NCBI RefSeq assembly: GCF_024055895.1
Contig: NZ_JAMXLE010000001.1
Location: 1,674,001 to 1,738,000 of the forward strand
Source of the DNA: Rhizobium sp. L1K21
GTDB lineage: Bacteria > Pseudomonadota > Alphaproteobacteria > Rhizobiales > Rhizobiaceae
Reading direction: 5' to 3'
Length of the DNA stretch: 64,000 nt
Below the pieces are notes generated by a model. The model saw only the letters and a program-made list of their open reading frames with translations. It did not search any database and was not told where the DNA came from. The position numbers were made by a program, and so were the translations under genes. Below are positions 26,653-35,576 of the stretch, in pieces. How positions within the stretch are numbered: position 1 is the stretch's first letter; each line of letters starts with the position of its first letter.

Positions 26653-28925
26653 GATGCCAGCACCGCGGACGAGCTGACAGAATCGTCCTTTGCGTCTTCG
26701 CGGCTCTTCTGCCCACCACCGCGAAGACGAAGCGCATTCAAGACGACGACGATGGAGGAAGACGACATGGCAATGGCGGCCACCAAAGGCGAAACGAGGC
26801 CTGCAAGCGCCAGGGGGATTGCAATTGCATTGTAAACCACTGCAAAGCCGAAATTCTCCCGGATCAAACGGCCTGCCTTGCGAGAGACGGCGATCGCGGT
26901 CGCGACTGCATCCAGCCCTTCATGCATGAACACGAAATCGGCGGCCTGGCGACCGACATCGGCTGCTGTGGCAGGTGCCATGGAAACATGAGCAGCAGCA
27001 AGCGCCGGCGCATCGTTAATCCCGTCGCCGGTCATCAGCACCTTGCGTCCTTGCGCAGACAACGCCTTCACGGCATCAACCTTGCCGCCCGGACGAACGC
27101 CCGATTGCCAGCTTTCAATGCCCAGGCGGCGCGCAATGGCCGCAACAGCGCTTTCGCGGTCACCTGAAAGAATGGAAAGCGAAAACCCGTTATTGCGCAG
27201 GTTCGCAATTGTTGCCTGTGCGCCGGGGCGCAGCGAATCTTCGAACTGAAATGTGGCCAGCGGCTCACCATCGAGGCTCAGCACCGTTTGGCTGCCCTCG
27301 CCCGTCGATGCCACACCAGAGGCGAATTCACCGGTTCCAAGACGCCAGATGCCGCGATCGGTCTTGCCCTCCAGACCGGCGCCAGCAACCTCTCGAACGT
27401 CGCGCATCGCAGCACCGCCACTCCTATAAGCGGCCAGCGCTTTTGAAAGCGGGTGGTTTGAGTGCGAGGCCAACTCGGCAGCCTGGGCCAGAATGTCCGG
27501 AGCGACCTCAGCCGCGTTGGTCAGGCGCGGACGTCCGGCGGTCAATGTGCCGGTCTTGTCGAAAACCACCGTATCGGCCTCGGCGAGACGTTCCATCGCG
27601 GAACCGTCCTTGACCATGATCCCGTCCTTGAACAGCCTGCCGGCAGCCACGACCTGCACCACCGGCACGGCCAGTCCCAGTGCACAGGGGCACGTGATAA
27701 TCAAAACGGCGATCGCGATCGTCAGCGCATGTTTCCAATCACCGGAATAAAGGCCCCAGACAATCAGGGCGGCGAAAGCAAGCGTGTGCACTGCCGGCGC
27801 ATAGATATCGGCGGCCCGGTCAGCGATGCGCCGATAGCGCGCCTTGCCGCCCTCTGCGGCTTCCATCAACTGGATGATTTCGGCAACGAAGGAGTCGCGC
27901 ATCGCGGCTGTGGCTTCGGCAACCAGCGACCCTGTGAGATTGAGCGTGCCGCTGCGCAAGCTCGTGCCGACTGCAACGGTCACCGGCATGCTCTCGCCAT
28001 TGACGATCGACATATCGACATCGCTCGCGCCTTCGCGCACCACGCAATCCACCGGGATGCGCTCGCCGGCGGCAATCACGATGCGCTCGCCGGGCACGAT
28101 TTCATCCACAGGCCGGAACTCGCGCATGCCATCCTCGGACAGCACGGTTGCGCCACGCGGCACGAGCCTTGCAAGCCCCGTAATGGCCGAACGCGCACGG
28201 TCGCGCATCAGATGGTCCAGTGTGCGACCGATGAGCAGAAAGAACAGAAGCGATACCGCCGCGTCAAAATAGGCTTCGGCACCGTGATGCATCGTTTCCC
28301 AGAGCGACATGCCGTAAGACAAAGTGACGGCAATGACGATTGGGACATCCATGTTCATTCGGCCATGGCGAAGTGCATTGAACGCGGATTTGTAAAAGTG
28401 CTGGCCCGCATAAATGATGGTCGGACCGGCAATTGCTGCCGATATCCAATGAAACAGATCGCGTGTTGCCGCGTCTGCGCCCGACCAGACGGAGACCGAC
28501 AGCAGCATGATGTTCATCGCCGCAAAACCGGCAACGGCCATGGAGCGCAATAGAAGATTGCGTTCACTGTCCGCCTCTTCGACAGCGGCTGAAAAGAGGT
28601 GCGACTCATAGCCGACTGCCGCAATTGCGCCCACCAGCTTTGTCGGGTCAGTTCTTTTCCCGTCGATCTCTTCCTTCCACACAAAGGTCACCCGCTTGGT
28701 GGAGAGATTGACGCGCGCGCGCTCCACTTCTGGCTCTGCCTTCAGGGCTTTCTCGATTGTCGAAATGCAGGCGCCGCAATAAACACCGGGCACGGCCAGT
28801 TCGGTCTGCCGCCGGCCATTGTCCAATTGGCGTGAGGCCATCCACAATTCATCGGAGGGTGGCAGTTCGTGGAGCGCCTTTTCGGCCTCCATTGCACCTT
28901 CGGCTCCAGCAGCACAGCAGCTCAT
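26649..28925 (-). CDS. ccoI: Copper-transporting P-type ATPase for cbb3 assembly (CcoI/FixI)
   Basis: 758-residue P1B-type ATPase. An N-terminal heavy-metal domain with GVYCGACIS (about residues 46-54) follows a short Cys-Cys start (MSCCAAG). The membrane metal site is CPC in ITCPCALGLAVP, the phosphorylation site is DKTGT in VFDKTGTLTAGRP, and the hinge is GDGINDAPALA. FixI/CcoI proteins export copper to the periplasm to supply the CuB centre of cbb3 oxidase. The gene is one base from fixH and overlaps ccoS by 4 bp. Confidence 0.95.
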   Translation of the reverse strand: MSCCAAGAEGAMEAEKALHELPPSDELWMASRQLDNGRRQTELAVPGVYCGACISTIEKALKAEPEVERARVNLSTKRVTFVWKEEIDGKRTDPTKLVGAIAAVGYESHLFSAAVEEADSERNLLLRSMAVAGFAAMNIMLLSVSVWSGADAATRDLFHWISAAIAGPTIIYAGQHFYKSAFNALRHGRMNMDVPIVIAVTLSYGMSLWETMHHGAEAYFDAAVSLLFFLLIGRTLDHLMRDRARSAITGLARLVPRGATVLSEDGMREFRPVDEIVPGERIVIAAGERIPVDCVVREGASDVDMSIVNGESMPVTVAVGTSLRSGTLNLTGSLVAEATAAMRDSFVAEIIQLMEAAEGGKARYRRIADRAADIYAPAVHTLAFAALIVWGLYSGDWKHALTIAIAVLIITCPCALGLAVPVVQVVAAGRLFKDGIMVKDGSAMERLAEADTVVFDKTGTLTAGRPRLTNAAEVAPDILAQAAELASHSNHPLSKALAAYRSGGAAMRDVREVAGAGLEGKTDRGIWRLGTGEFASGVASTGEGSQTVLSLDGEPLATFQFEDSLRPGAQATIANLRNNGFSLSILSGDRESAVAAIARRLGIESWQSGVRPGGKVDAVKALSAQGRKVLMTGDGINDAPALAAAHVSMAPATAADVGRQAADFVFMHEGLDAVATAIAVSRKAGRLIRENFGFAVVYNAIAIPLALAGLVSPLVAAIAMSSSSIVVVLNALRLRGGGQKSREDAKDDSVSSSAVLAS

Positions 28926-28926
28926 G

Positions 28927-29421
28927 TCAGTTTCCGTTCACCCGAATGCGGATGGCTTCGTGATAGGCGGTTGTGCCGCCATCGGTGGTCAAGAGGTCAA
29001 CAATCCATTGGCCGGCGGGAACCGGGTGATTTGTCACGAAAACCCCATTGCCCTCCGGCGTCAGTGTGACGGTAAAGTCGAACTTGTCGCCGACCGGGTG
29101 ACGAAATTCAGCCACGACCTTCTCACCTTTCAGCGGGCCTGTTTCGGGATGCGTGATCGTATAGCGGATGCCTTCGGCGCTCGCCTTCAAATCCGTCTTG
29201 ATACCGGTTGCCGCCCAGGCGCGCGCCTCAGCCGCCTTGCCGTTGAACTCCTGGCTGGCGACATAGGTGTTTTCGACCACAAGGCCAGTCCAGCTCGACA
29301 CGGCGAAATAGGCCATTGTGAAATTCACAGCGATCACCACCCCGAAGAAGCTCACCATGATGGCCAGCATATGCCAACCTGTGAAGGTGGATTCGCGCTT
29401 TGTTTCTGTCATGGTCGCCAT
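28927..29421 (-). CDS. fixH: FixH family cbb3 assembly protein
   Basis: 164-residue membrane-anchored protein of the FixH family. One N-terminal transmembrane helix (about residues 13-38, WHMLAIMVSFFGVVIAVNF) precedes a periplasmic beta-rich domain including GLVVENTYVASQEFN and ending HEAIRIRV. It assists assembly of the cbb3 oxidase together with CcoG, CcoI and CcoS. The ATG at 29421 overlaps the ccoG stop region by one base and has GAGGAAG upstream; an ATG at 29412 is the alternative. The frame to 29490 runs inside ccoG and was rejected. Confidence 0.9.
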   Translation of the reverse strand: MATMTETKRESTFTGWHMLAIMVSFFGVVIAVNFTMAYFAVSSWTGLVVENTYVASQEFNGKAAEARAWAATGIKTDLKASAEGIRYTITHPETGPLKGEKVVAEFRHPVGDKFDFTVTLTPEGNGVFVTNHPVPAGQWIVDLLTTDGGTTAYHEAIRIRVNGN

Positions 29422-29422
29422 G

Positions 29423-31009
29423 TTACTTCCTCTCCGGCGCATTGAATACGGCTTCATAGACATCTTTTTCACCGCTGGACTTATCTTCAACCGAAAGGTT
29501 GAACGGGATCGCGGTATCCGTGATGCTGGCCTGATCCATGGTGATATAGACCTTCAAAGTGGTTGCCTTGTCGGGCGCGGCATCAATCGCAAATGTCCGG
29601 CCTTCTGGTTGTTGTATCTCGTTGATCTTCATTGTCGCACCGGGCAAATCCTCCAGAGTCAGGAAGACAACGCGCTCTTCTGGTATCATGTTCAGAACAC
29701 GAACCGTGTAGCCGTTGCGGATCGAACCATCCGATTCCATCACATATTGCGGATTGCGGTCGTGGATCACGTTCAGTTCGAGGCGATCACGCGAAAGCAG
29801 CGCAACGACAAGTCCAATACCCACCAGCGACCACACGGCGAGATAAAGCAGCGAGCGCGGGCGGAAAATGATGCGCCAGTCGAAATGCTTGACCTTGTCG
29901 TGGAAATGTCCGTCTGCGTCGCGCACCAGATTGGGGTTGATTTCATGGGTCCCGTTGCCGGTCGCAAGCGCCATGTTCGACTGGTAGTCGGCAAGCGTTG
30001 CGTAAGAAATCAGTCCCCGGTCGCGGCCCAGCTTGTCCATAACGCCATCGCAGGCATCAATGCACAGGGCGCAGGTAATGCATTCCAGCTGCTGGCCGTC
30101 GCGGATATCGATCCCCATGGGACAGACAACGACACAGGCGTTGCAGTCAACACAATCGCCGGCAAGCTGGCCAGAGGCGGCTGCCTTCTTGGTGCCGCGT
30201 GTGCGCGGTTCGCCGCGCCAGTCGTTATAGGTCACGACAAGCGAGCTTTCATCCAGCATCGCGCCCTGGATGCGCGGCCATGGGCACATATAGGTGCAGA
30301 CCTGCTCGCGCATAAGGCCACCGAAAATGTAGGTGGTGGCTGTCAGAACACCGACCGTCATATAGGCAACGGGAGCTGCCTGCAGGGTCCAGAAGTCGAT
30401 CAAAAGCTGCGGCGCGTCGGCAAAGTAGAAAATCCAGGCGCCACCGGTTGAAACCGCAATGGCCAGCCAGATGGCGTGTTTCGAAACACGCTTCCAGATT
30501 TTATCGAACGTCCAGGGCCCCTTGTCGAGCTTCATGCGGGCGTTGCGGTCGCCTTCGATGAAACGTTCAACTACCAGGAACAGGTCAACCCACACCGTCT
30601 GCGGACAGGTGTAACCGCACCATGCACGCCCAACGGCGGATGTGATCAGGAACAGCCCGAATCCTGCCATGACCAGCAAGCCGGCCACAAAGAAAAACTC
30701 CTGCGGCCAGATTTCGATAAAGAAAAAATAGAAGCGGCGGTGGGCGAGATCGACAAGCACGGCCTGATCCGGTGCAAAGGGGCCACGATCCCAGCGAATC
30801 CAGGGCGTGATATAATAGATGCCGAGGGTCACCAGCATCACAATCCATTTGAACTGGCGGAAGCGGCCTTCTGCCCGCTTGGGGAAAATCTTCTTGCGCG
30901 CTTCATAAAGTGGTTTGCGCACCTTTGCAGAGTTCACCGGCTCGGCGTCGTGACGCACAACCTCTTCCGATTTTGCCCTGTTTTCGTTCTCAGCATTGTA
31001 GATATTCAT
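29423..31009 (-). CDS. ccoG: cbb3 oxidase accessory ferredoxin CcoG/RdxA/FixG
   Basis: 528-residue membrane iron-sulfur protein, reported in other bacteria to reduce Cu(II) for cbb3 assembly. There are several transmembrane segments in the N-terminal half, a CGYTCPQTVW motif, then a ferredoxin-type region with CVDCNACVVVCPMG and ECITCALCIDACD, enough cysteines for two 4Fe-4S clusters. The C-terminal part is a periplasmic beta domain (ending VEDKSSGEKDVYEAVFN). The start at 31009 has AAGGTG upstream; the frame to 31108 lacks support. It is the first gene of ccoG-fixH-ccoI-ccoS and has its own FNR box at 31116-31129. Confidence 0.95.
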   Translation of the reverse strand: MNIYNAENENRAKSEEVVRHDAEPVNSAKVRKPLYEARKKIFPKRAEGRFRQFKWIVMLVTLGIYYITPWIRWDRGPFAPDQAVLVDLAHRRFYFFFIEIWPQEFFFVAGLLVMAGFGLFLITSAVGRAWCGYTCPQTVWVDLFLVVERFIEGDRNARMKLDKGPWTFDKIWKRVSKHAIWLAIAVSTGGAWIFYFADAPQLLIDFWTLQAAPVAYMTVGVLTATTYIFGGLMREQVCTYMCPWPRIQGAMLDESSLVVTYNDWRGEPRTRGTKKAAASGQLAGDCVDCNACVVVCPMGIDIRDGQQLECITCALCIDACDGVMDKLGRDRGLISYATLADYQSNMALATGNGTHEINPNLVRDADGHFHDKVKHFDWRIIFRPRSLLYLAVWSLVGIGLVVALLSRDRLELNVIHDRNPQYVMESDGSIRNGYTVRVLNMIPEERVVFLTLEDLPGATMKINEIQQPEGRTFAIDAAPDKATTLKVYITMDQASITDTAIPFNLSVEDKSSGEKDVYEAVFNAPERK

Positions 31010-31115
31010 AAAAGCACCTTTTGCGCCCTGCCCCGCACCATGATTCCGACCAGAATCGACACGCATTCCGCGGGAATTCTTGCAATGCTTTTCGCATCTG
31101 GGCCGCAATCCAACC

Positions 31116-31129
31116 TTGACTTAAGTCAA
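31116..31129. promoter_or_regulatory. FNR/FixK box upstream of ccoG
   Basis: TTGACTTAAGTCAA is a perfect 14-bp palindrome matching the TTGAY-N4-RTCAA consensus of FnrN/FixK proteins, centred about 113 bp before the ccoG start. A class II promoter here would start near 31081, but the -10 is weak. Confidence 0.75.
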
Positions 31130-31182
31130 GTCAGGACAATCTGCCGCATACAAATAGTTTTATTTATATGTGTTTCAATCCA

Positions 31183-31304
31183 AACAAAAAAGCCACGCCG
31201 TTTGGGCGTGGCAAGGGGCATGATTAAATCATGCTGGAGAGAAGAGTAGGCCCGCGTCATCTGCAGGCCAGCCTGTGAAAAACCATGCGGCAATCACCGG
31301 CGAT
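31183..31304 (-). ncRNA. Possible FNR-driven small RNA between ccoP and ccoG
   Basis: No coding gene lies between the ccoP terminator (31403-31427) and the ccoG promoter, yet there is a perfect FNR box (31339-31352), a -10-like GATAGT (31316-31311 on the minus strand) at the correct spacing, and a strong terminator (31192-31212 plus U-run). This would give a transcript of about 120 nt starting near 31304. It contains a 6-bp stem-loop at 31218-31234 (GCAUGA/UCAUGC) and, before it, an unpaired CU-rich stretch (UACUCUUCUCUCC) able to pair with Shine-Dalgarno-like sequences. The boundaries and the transcript itself are inferred. A 9-residue ORF (MVFHRLACR) is present but not convincing. Confidence 0.5.
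31186..31212 (-). terminator. Terminator of the gene-less unit between ccoP and ccoG
   Basis: Perfect 8-bp stem GCCACGCC/GGCGTGGC (31192-31199, 31205-31212) with a 5-nt loop, followed on the minus strand by TTTTTTGTTT. A terminator in this orientation, with no gene between it and the previous terminator, implies a transcript in between. Confidence 0.8.
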
Positions 31305-31338
31305 GGATGTACTATCCACCAGCCTTAATCCCGCCTCA

Positions 31339-31352
31339 TTGATTCAGATCAA
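31339..31352. promoter_or_regulatory. FNR/FixK box of the gene-less unit
   Basis: TTGATTCAGATCAA, an exact TTGAT-N4-ATCAA FNR site. Centred at 31345.5, it is 41 bp from the predicted start near 31304 on the minus strand, the class II activator geometry, with GATAGT as -10. Confidence 0.8.
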
Positions 31353-31396
31353 ACACCTGATTTATTTCCGGTTTTCCATCCGGCTTGAGCGCCAAA

Positions 31397-31427
31397 CGAA
31401 AACCGCCCGCCTGAGACAGGCGGGCGG
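31397..31427 (-). terminator. Terminator after ccoP
   Basis: Perfect 11-bp stem CCGCCCGCCTG/CAGGCGGGCGG (31403-31413, 31417-31427) with a 3-nt loop; the minus-strand transcript continues TTTTCGTTT. It closes ccoNOQP about 30 bp after the ccoP stop. Confidence 0.85.
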
Positions 31428-31456
31428 CATTTTCTCAAGATTGGTTCAGGTAAGGC

Positions 31457-32323
31457 TTATTCGCCACCACCCAGCGAATGGACGTAGACGGCAAGTTCCT
31501 TGACCGTTGCTTCGCCCAGGCGTCCGGCCCAAGCGGGCATGACACCATGTTTCGGCTGGGTGATCTGTGCCACGATCTGCGGCTCGGTCGAAGCCTTCAG
31601 CGTGATCGCATCAGACAGGTTCGGTGCACCGAAGTCACGTCCACCTTCTGCGTTTTCGCCATGGCAGGCCGCACAGTTGTCGGCAAACACCGTCTTGCCC
31701 GGTTCTACAAGAGACGGATCGGCAGGTGTGCCACCACTCAGGCTGTAGACATAGGCTGCGGCCTGCTTGATTTCCTCAGGCTGCAGAATGTCGCCGAATG
31801 CCGGCATTTCCGAGATGCGGGTATCGTCGTCCGATGTATCGCGGATGCCGTGGGCGATGGTGGTATAGATGGCTTCAACGTCGCCACCCCACAGCCAATC
31901 GTCATCGTTGAGGTTCGGGTAGCCGACCCCACCTTGAGCACCCGAACCATGGCAGGGCGTGCAGTTCACCTTGAAGGCAGCTGCACCACCGGCCAGAGCA
32001 AACTGGGTCAATTCCGGATCAGCAGCGATTTCCGTCACGTCCGTGGCGGCGATCTTGTCCAGATAGACCTTCTGCGAGGCTTTTGCGGCAGCGACTTCTT
32101 CGGTCAGCTCTGCACGACTGCTCCAGCCCCAGATGCCTGCGGTGGCGCTGTTCAGCAAGGGCCAGGCCGGGTAGACAATCGTGTAGCCGATGGCCCACAC
32201 AATGGTCAGATAGAAGGTGTAAACCCACCATCTGGGCAGCGGATTGTTCAGTTCCTTGATACCGTCCCAGGAATGGCCTGTGGTCTCAACGCCACTGAGT
32301 TCGTCAACATGTTTTTCCGACAT
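31457..32323 (-). CDS. ccoP: cbb3 oxidase subunit III, diheme cytochrome c CcoP
   Basis: 288-residue membrane-bound diheme cytochrome c passing electrons to CcoO/CcoN. A transmembrane helix near residues 32-55 (WWVYTFYLTIVWAIGYTIVYP) is followed by two CXXCH heme sites, CTPCH and CAACH, with distal Met ligands in ISEMPAFGD and KHGVMPAW. It is the last gene of ccoN-ccoO-ccoQ-ccoP; ccoQ ends 3 bp before it, and a terminator follows at 31403-31427. Expression is expected to rise at low oxygen through the FNR box upstream of ccoN. Confidence 0.96.
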   Translation of the reverse strand: MSEKHVDELSGVETTGHSWDGIKELNNPLPRWWVYTFYLTIVWAIGYTIVYPAWPLLNSATAGIWGWSSRAELTEEVAAAKASQKVYLDKIAATDVTEIAADPELTQFALAGGAAAFKVNCTPCHGSGAQGGVGYPNLNDDDWLWGGDVEAIYTTIAHGIRDTSDDDTRISEMPAFGDILQPEEIKQAAAYVYSLSGGTPADPSLVEPGKTVFADNCAACHGENAEGGRDFGAPNLSDAITLKASTEPQIVAQITQPKHGVMPAWAGRLGEATVKELAVYVHSLGGGE

Positions 32324-32326
32324 CTC

Positions 32327-32479
32327 TTAGTCCTCCTTCAGAGGGATAGATGCGGCCTCTTCGGCCTGTTTCTTGGAGCCGGGGCGTATCGCGAAAAGGA
32401 TGACGCCTACGAAGAAGAGAGCCATAAAGAGAAGCCCCCAACTGTCGGCAAATTGGCGCATTGCGGTGTAAGTTTCCAT
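32327..32479 (-). CDS. ccoQ: cbb3 oxidase small subunit CcoQ
   Basis: 50-residue single-pass membrane peptide read from the sequence: METYTAMRQFADSWG, then a hydrophobic helix LLFMALFFVGVILFAIRPG and a charged KKQAEEAA tail. This is the FixQ/CcoQ pattern (the F-A-x-S-W-G and RP motifs). It stabilises the oxidase complex. The gene sits between ccoO and ccoP with 13 bp and 3 bp gaps. Confidence 0.94.
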   Translation of the reverse strand: METYTAMRQFADSWGLLFMALFFVGVILFAIRPGSKKQAEEAASIPLKED

Positions 32480-32492
32480 GTCTCACACCTCC

Positions 32493-33224
32493 TTAGCGAT
32501 AGCCCGAGGCATCGTCGTAGGTCGAGAAATCAACCAGCGTGCCGAGCATCTGGAGATAGGCCACAAGCGCATCCATCTCGGTCAGTTTCGTCGGGTCGCC
32601 ATCGAAATTCGAGACCTTCGCCTTCGGGTAACGCGCCAGCAGACCGTCCGTGTCCGCATCCGGATTTGCCTGTGCGACCAGGTCAGCCTCGGCATTTTCC
32701 AGAGCCTCGTCGGAGTAAGGAACTCCGACCATCTGGTTTGCCTTGAGATGACCCGCCACATTGGCCATTTCCAGCGGCGTGTCTTTGAGGAAGGAATAGC
32801 TGGGCATGACCGATTCGGGCACCACATCACGCGGCTCGATCAGGTGTTGAACATGCCACTCGTCGGAGTAGCGTCCACCCACGCGGGCCAGATCCGGCCC
32901 GGTGCGCTTTGAACCCCACTGGAACGGGTGATCGAACATCGATTCCGCTGCCAGAGAGTAGTGACCGTAACGCTCCACTTCGTCGCGGAACGGGCGGATC
33001 ATCTGGCTGTGACAGACATAGCAGCCCTCGCGGACGTAGATGTCACGGCCAGCCAGCTCGAGCGGTGAATAGGGACGCATCCCCTCCACCTTCTCGATCG
33101 TGTTCTCCAGGTAGAAGAGCGGCGCGATTTCAACGATACCGCCAATTGTGACCACCAGAAGTGAGCCAACCAGGAGAAGGGTCGCGTTCTTTTCAAGAAC
33201 TTCGTGTTTTGACATTAAAGACAT
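32493..33224 (-). CDS. ccoO: cbb3 oxidase subunit II, monoheme cytochrome c CcoO
   Basis: 243-residue membrane-anchored cytochrome c. An N-terminal helix (about residues 14-35, [20 protein letters not shown]) precedes the heme motif CYVCH in [15 protein letters not shown]; the axial Met is likely in [10 protein letters not shown]. The start at 33224 has GGAG eight bases upstream; an ATG at 33215 would remove three residues. It lies 12 bp after ccoN. Confidence 0.96.
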   Translation of the reverse strand: MSLMSKHEVLEKNATLLLVGSLLVVTIGGIVEIAPLFYLENTIEKVEGMRPYSPLELAGRDIYVREGCYVCHSQMIRPFRDEVERYGHYSLAAESMFDHPFQWGSKRTGPDLARVGGRYSDEWHVQHLIEPRDVVPESVMPSYSFLKDTPLEMANVAGHLKANQMVGVPYSDEALENAEADLVAQANPDADTDGLLARYPKAKVSNFDGDPTKLTEMDALVAYLQMLGTLVDFSTYDDASGYR

Positions 33225-33236
33225 TGGTCCAACTCC

Positions 33237-34844
33237 TTATTCGGCAGGCTGCATGGCAGGTTCTGCACCCGGGATCGGCGCTTCGTTGCGTTCGTGGCCC
33301 ATGATCGTCATGAAGACGTTGTAAGCCATGATGATAGCGCCTGTGAGGTACATGAGACCACCGACTGCGCGCAGGATGTAGTAAGGCTTCATCGCTGCAA
33401 CGGATTCGGCAAACGAGTAAACCAGGAAGCCCTGCTCGTCATATTCGCGCCACATCAGACCCTGCTGGATACCGGCAACCCACATGACAGCGGCGTAGAC
33501 GACGATGCCGAGTGTTGCGAGCCAGAAGTGCCAGTTAACCAGACGCAGCGAGTACAGACGGGTGCGGCCCCACAGCTTCGGTGCAAGGTAATAGACCATG
33601 CCGAAGGAGATCATGCCGACCCAGCCGAGCGCACCAGAGTGCACGTGACCGATGGTCCAGTCTGTGTAGTGGCTGAGCGAGTTCACCGCCTTGATCGACA
33701 TCATCGGACCTTCGAAGGTCGACATGCCGTAGAAGGCAATCGCCATGACCATCATGCGGATGATCGGATCGGTACGGATCTTGTCCCAGGCGCCCGAGAG
33801 CGTCATCAGACCGTTGATCATGCCGCCCCATGAAGGCATCCACAACATGATCGAGAAAACCATGCCCAGTGTCTGTGCCCAGTCAGGCAGAGCGGTGTAG
33901 TGCAGATGGTGCGGACCGGCCCAGATGTACAGGAAGATCAGCGCCCAGAAGTGCACGATTGAAAGGCGATAGGAATAGACCGGACGGTTGGCCTGCTTGG
34001 GAACGAAGTAATACATCATTCCTAGGAAGCCGGCTGTCAGGAAGAAGCCCACAGCATTGTGGCCATACCACCATTGGGTCAGAGCGTCCTGCACCCCTGC
34101 GAAAGCCGAGTAGCTCTTCACACCGAGGAACGACACCGGCACGGCCAGATTGTTCACCAGGTGCAGCATGGCAATGGTGACAATGAAGGACAGGTAGAAC
34201 CAGTTGGCCACATAGATGTGACTTTCCTTGCGGGTCATGATCGTTCCGAGGAACACCACGAGATAGGCAACCCAGACAATGGTCAGCCAGATATCGACAT
34301 ACCATTCCGGCTCGGCATACTCACGGCCCTGGGTAATGCCCAGAAGATAGCCGGTTGCAGCCAGTACGATGAAGAGCTGGTAACCCCAGAAAACGAACCA
34401 TGCGAGATCGCCGCCGAAGAGACGAACACGCGATGTTCTCTGAACCACGTAGAGCGAGCTGGCAATCAACGCGTTACCGCCGAATGCGAAGATCACGGCT
34501 GATGTGTGCAGCGGGCGCATACGGCCGAAGTTGAACCACGGTTCAATGTTCAGATCCGGAAATGCGAGCTGCAGAGCGACCACAACGCCGACCAGAAAGC
34601 CGACGACACCCCAAAACGTGGTCGCGATAACACCGTATTTTACCACGGTGTCCATATAGGCGGATTTGTCGGTTGCGGCAGGCGCAAACGAAATCCGCCG
34701 CAACATGAGAACCGTGCTGATCAACAGCACAGCGAATAGAACCCACATGTGGGCCTGGAACAGGCTATCTTGTGCGAAAGCCGCTCCGAGTAGCGCGAGA
34801 AAGGCAAAAGCTGCCAGCGCCACAGTTTCAAATACATAAGTCAT
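33237..34844 (-). CDS. ccoN: cbb3 oxidase catalytic subunit I CcoN
   Basis: 535-residue heme-copper oxidase subunit of the C family. It has around 14 hydrophobic segments and the heme and copper ligands, visible as RMRPLHTSA (low-spin heme His), [11 protein letters not shown] (CuB His), [13 protein letters not shown] (two CuB His) and [17 protein letters not shown] (heme His). The start at 34844 (MTYVFET) has GGGGAAA upstream; the longer frame to 34901 was rejected. An FNR box at 34957-34970 lies about 120 bp upstream, so transcription should be induced at low oxygen. Confidence 0.97.
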   Translation of the reverse strand: MTYVFETVALAAFAFLALLGAAFAQDSLFQAHMWVLFAVLLISTVLMLRRISFAPAATDKSAYMDTVVKYGVIATTFWGVVGFLVGVVVALQLAFPDLNIEPWFNFGRMRPLHTSAVIFAFGGNALIASSLYVVQRTSRVRLFGGDLAWFVFWGYQLFIVLAATGYLLGITQGREYAEPEWYVDIWLTIVWVAYLVVFLGTIMTRKESHIYVANWFYLSFIVTIAMLHLVNNLAVPVSFLGVKSYSAFAGVQDALTQWWYGHNAVGFFLTAGFLGMMYYFVPKQANRPVYSYRLSIVHFWALIFLYIWAGPHHLHYTALPDWAQTLGMVFSIMLWMPSWGGMINGLMTLSGAWDKIRTDPIIRMMVMAIAFYGMSTFEGPMMSIKAVNSLSHYTDWTIGHVHSGALGWVGMISFGMVYYLAPKLWGRTRLYSLRLVNWHFWLATLGIVVYAAVMWVAGIQQGLMWREYDEQGFLVYSFAESVAAMKPYYILRAVGGLMYLTGAIIMAYNVFMTIMGHERNEAPIPGAEPAMQPAE

Positions 34845-34956
34845 TGTTGGTTTCCCCCAACGTCCTGGCTGATCATCCCCGGAATGCGCGCAAGGAATCA
34901 TCCCTGCCCGCCTTCCGCGGCTTGCTGAGACTTCGCATTTGAAGGGTGCCCCTACC

Positions 34957-34970
34957 TTGACTTAGATCAA
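34957..34970. promoter_or_regulatory. FNR/FixK box shared by ccoN and the hemerythrin gene
   Basis: TTGACTTAGATCAA fits TTGAY-N4-ATCAA. On the plus side a CATAAA -10 (34994-34999) sits at class II spacing for a start near 35006, just before the hemerythrin gene; on the minus side the start would be near 34922 for ccoN. One site may therefore drive both. Confidence 0.75.
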
Positions 34971-35051
34971 GGCAGAGCATGGGGAATTTCGTGCATAAAG
35001 ACACCAAGCTGGAGGACCAGCTCTTGCAAAACGAACTGGGAAGAAATCGGC

Positions 35052-35558
35052 ATGCCCCATACCTCTGCAGTCATGACAAGCGGGGAAAGCAAAGCCCCCG
35101 TGACAATGGATGCTTCCAAGCTGCGTTGGCTGACCCAAGGCCATATCGAACAGCTTTCGCTTTGCGACACCCTTGAAAAGATCGCCGACAGCCTGCCGGA
35201 CGACGTTGATAAAGCCCAATGTCTTGCTGTGGAAAAATCCCTCCCCTCGCTGATCAAACGCATCCATGAGTTTGAGGAAAACACCCTCTTTCCCTGGCTT
35301 GAGGCGCAGCTTCCGGATCGGGAGGATTTGCGCGAAACACTCAACCGGCTCAAATTCGAGCACGTGGAGGATGAATGTTTCGCCGAGGAGCTTCTCGACC
35401 TCTTGCACAAGATGGCAGTCGGCGGCAAGCCTGCCAATGCAGAAGCAGCAGGCTATATGTTGCGTGGCTTCTTCGAGAGCGTCAGACGGCACATTGCCTT
35501 TGAGCGCGAGCACCTGATGGGTTTGGTCACCAGGCTTTCGGGCGACTACGACGCGTGA
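35052..35558 (+). CDS. Hemerythrin HHE-domain protein
   Basis: 168-residue four-helix protein with the spaced His and Glu residues of a hemerythrin-like diiron domain: QGHIEQ, IHEFEENTLFP, KFEHVEDECF and RRHIAFEREHLM. Such proteins bind oxygen or nitric oxide or act as iron-stress factors (DnrN/YtfE-like family). I start at the ATG at 35052; 35073 is an alternative. It is divergent from ccoN and shares an FNR box with it, suggesting a role in low-oxygen or NO conditions. Terminated by the hairpin at 35577-35610. Confidence 0.8.
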   Translation: MPHTSAVMTSGESKAPVTMDASKLRWLTQGHIEQLSLCDTLEKIADSLPDDVDKAQCLAVEKSLPSLIKRIHEFEENTLFPWLEAQLPDREDLRETLNRLKFEHVEDECFAEELLDLLHKMAVGGKPANAEAAGYMLRGFFESVRRHIAFEREHLMGLVTRLSGDYDA

Positions 35559-35576
35559 CCGAAACGAATTCAAGGA

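Noticed and set aside
31216-31281. Short ORF of 44 codons in the gene-less unit between ccoP and ccoG
   Set aside because: It would run through the terminator hairpin and past it, has no ribosome-binding site and no resemblance to a known peptide; the RNA explanation fits better.
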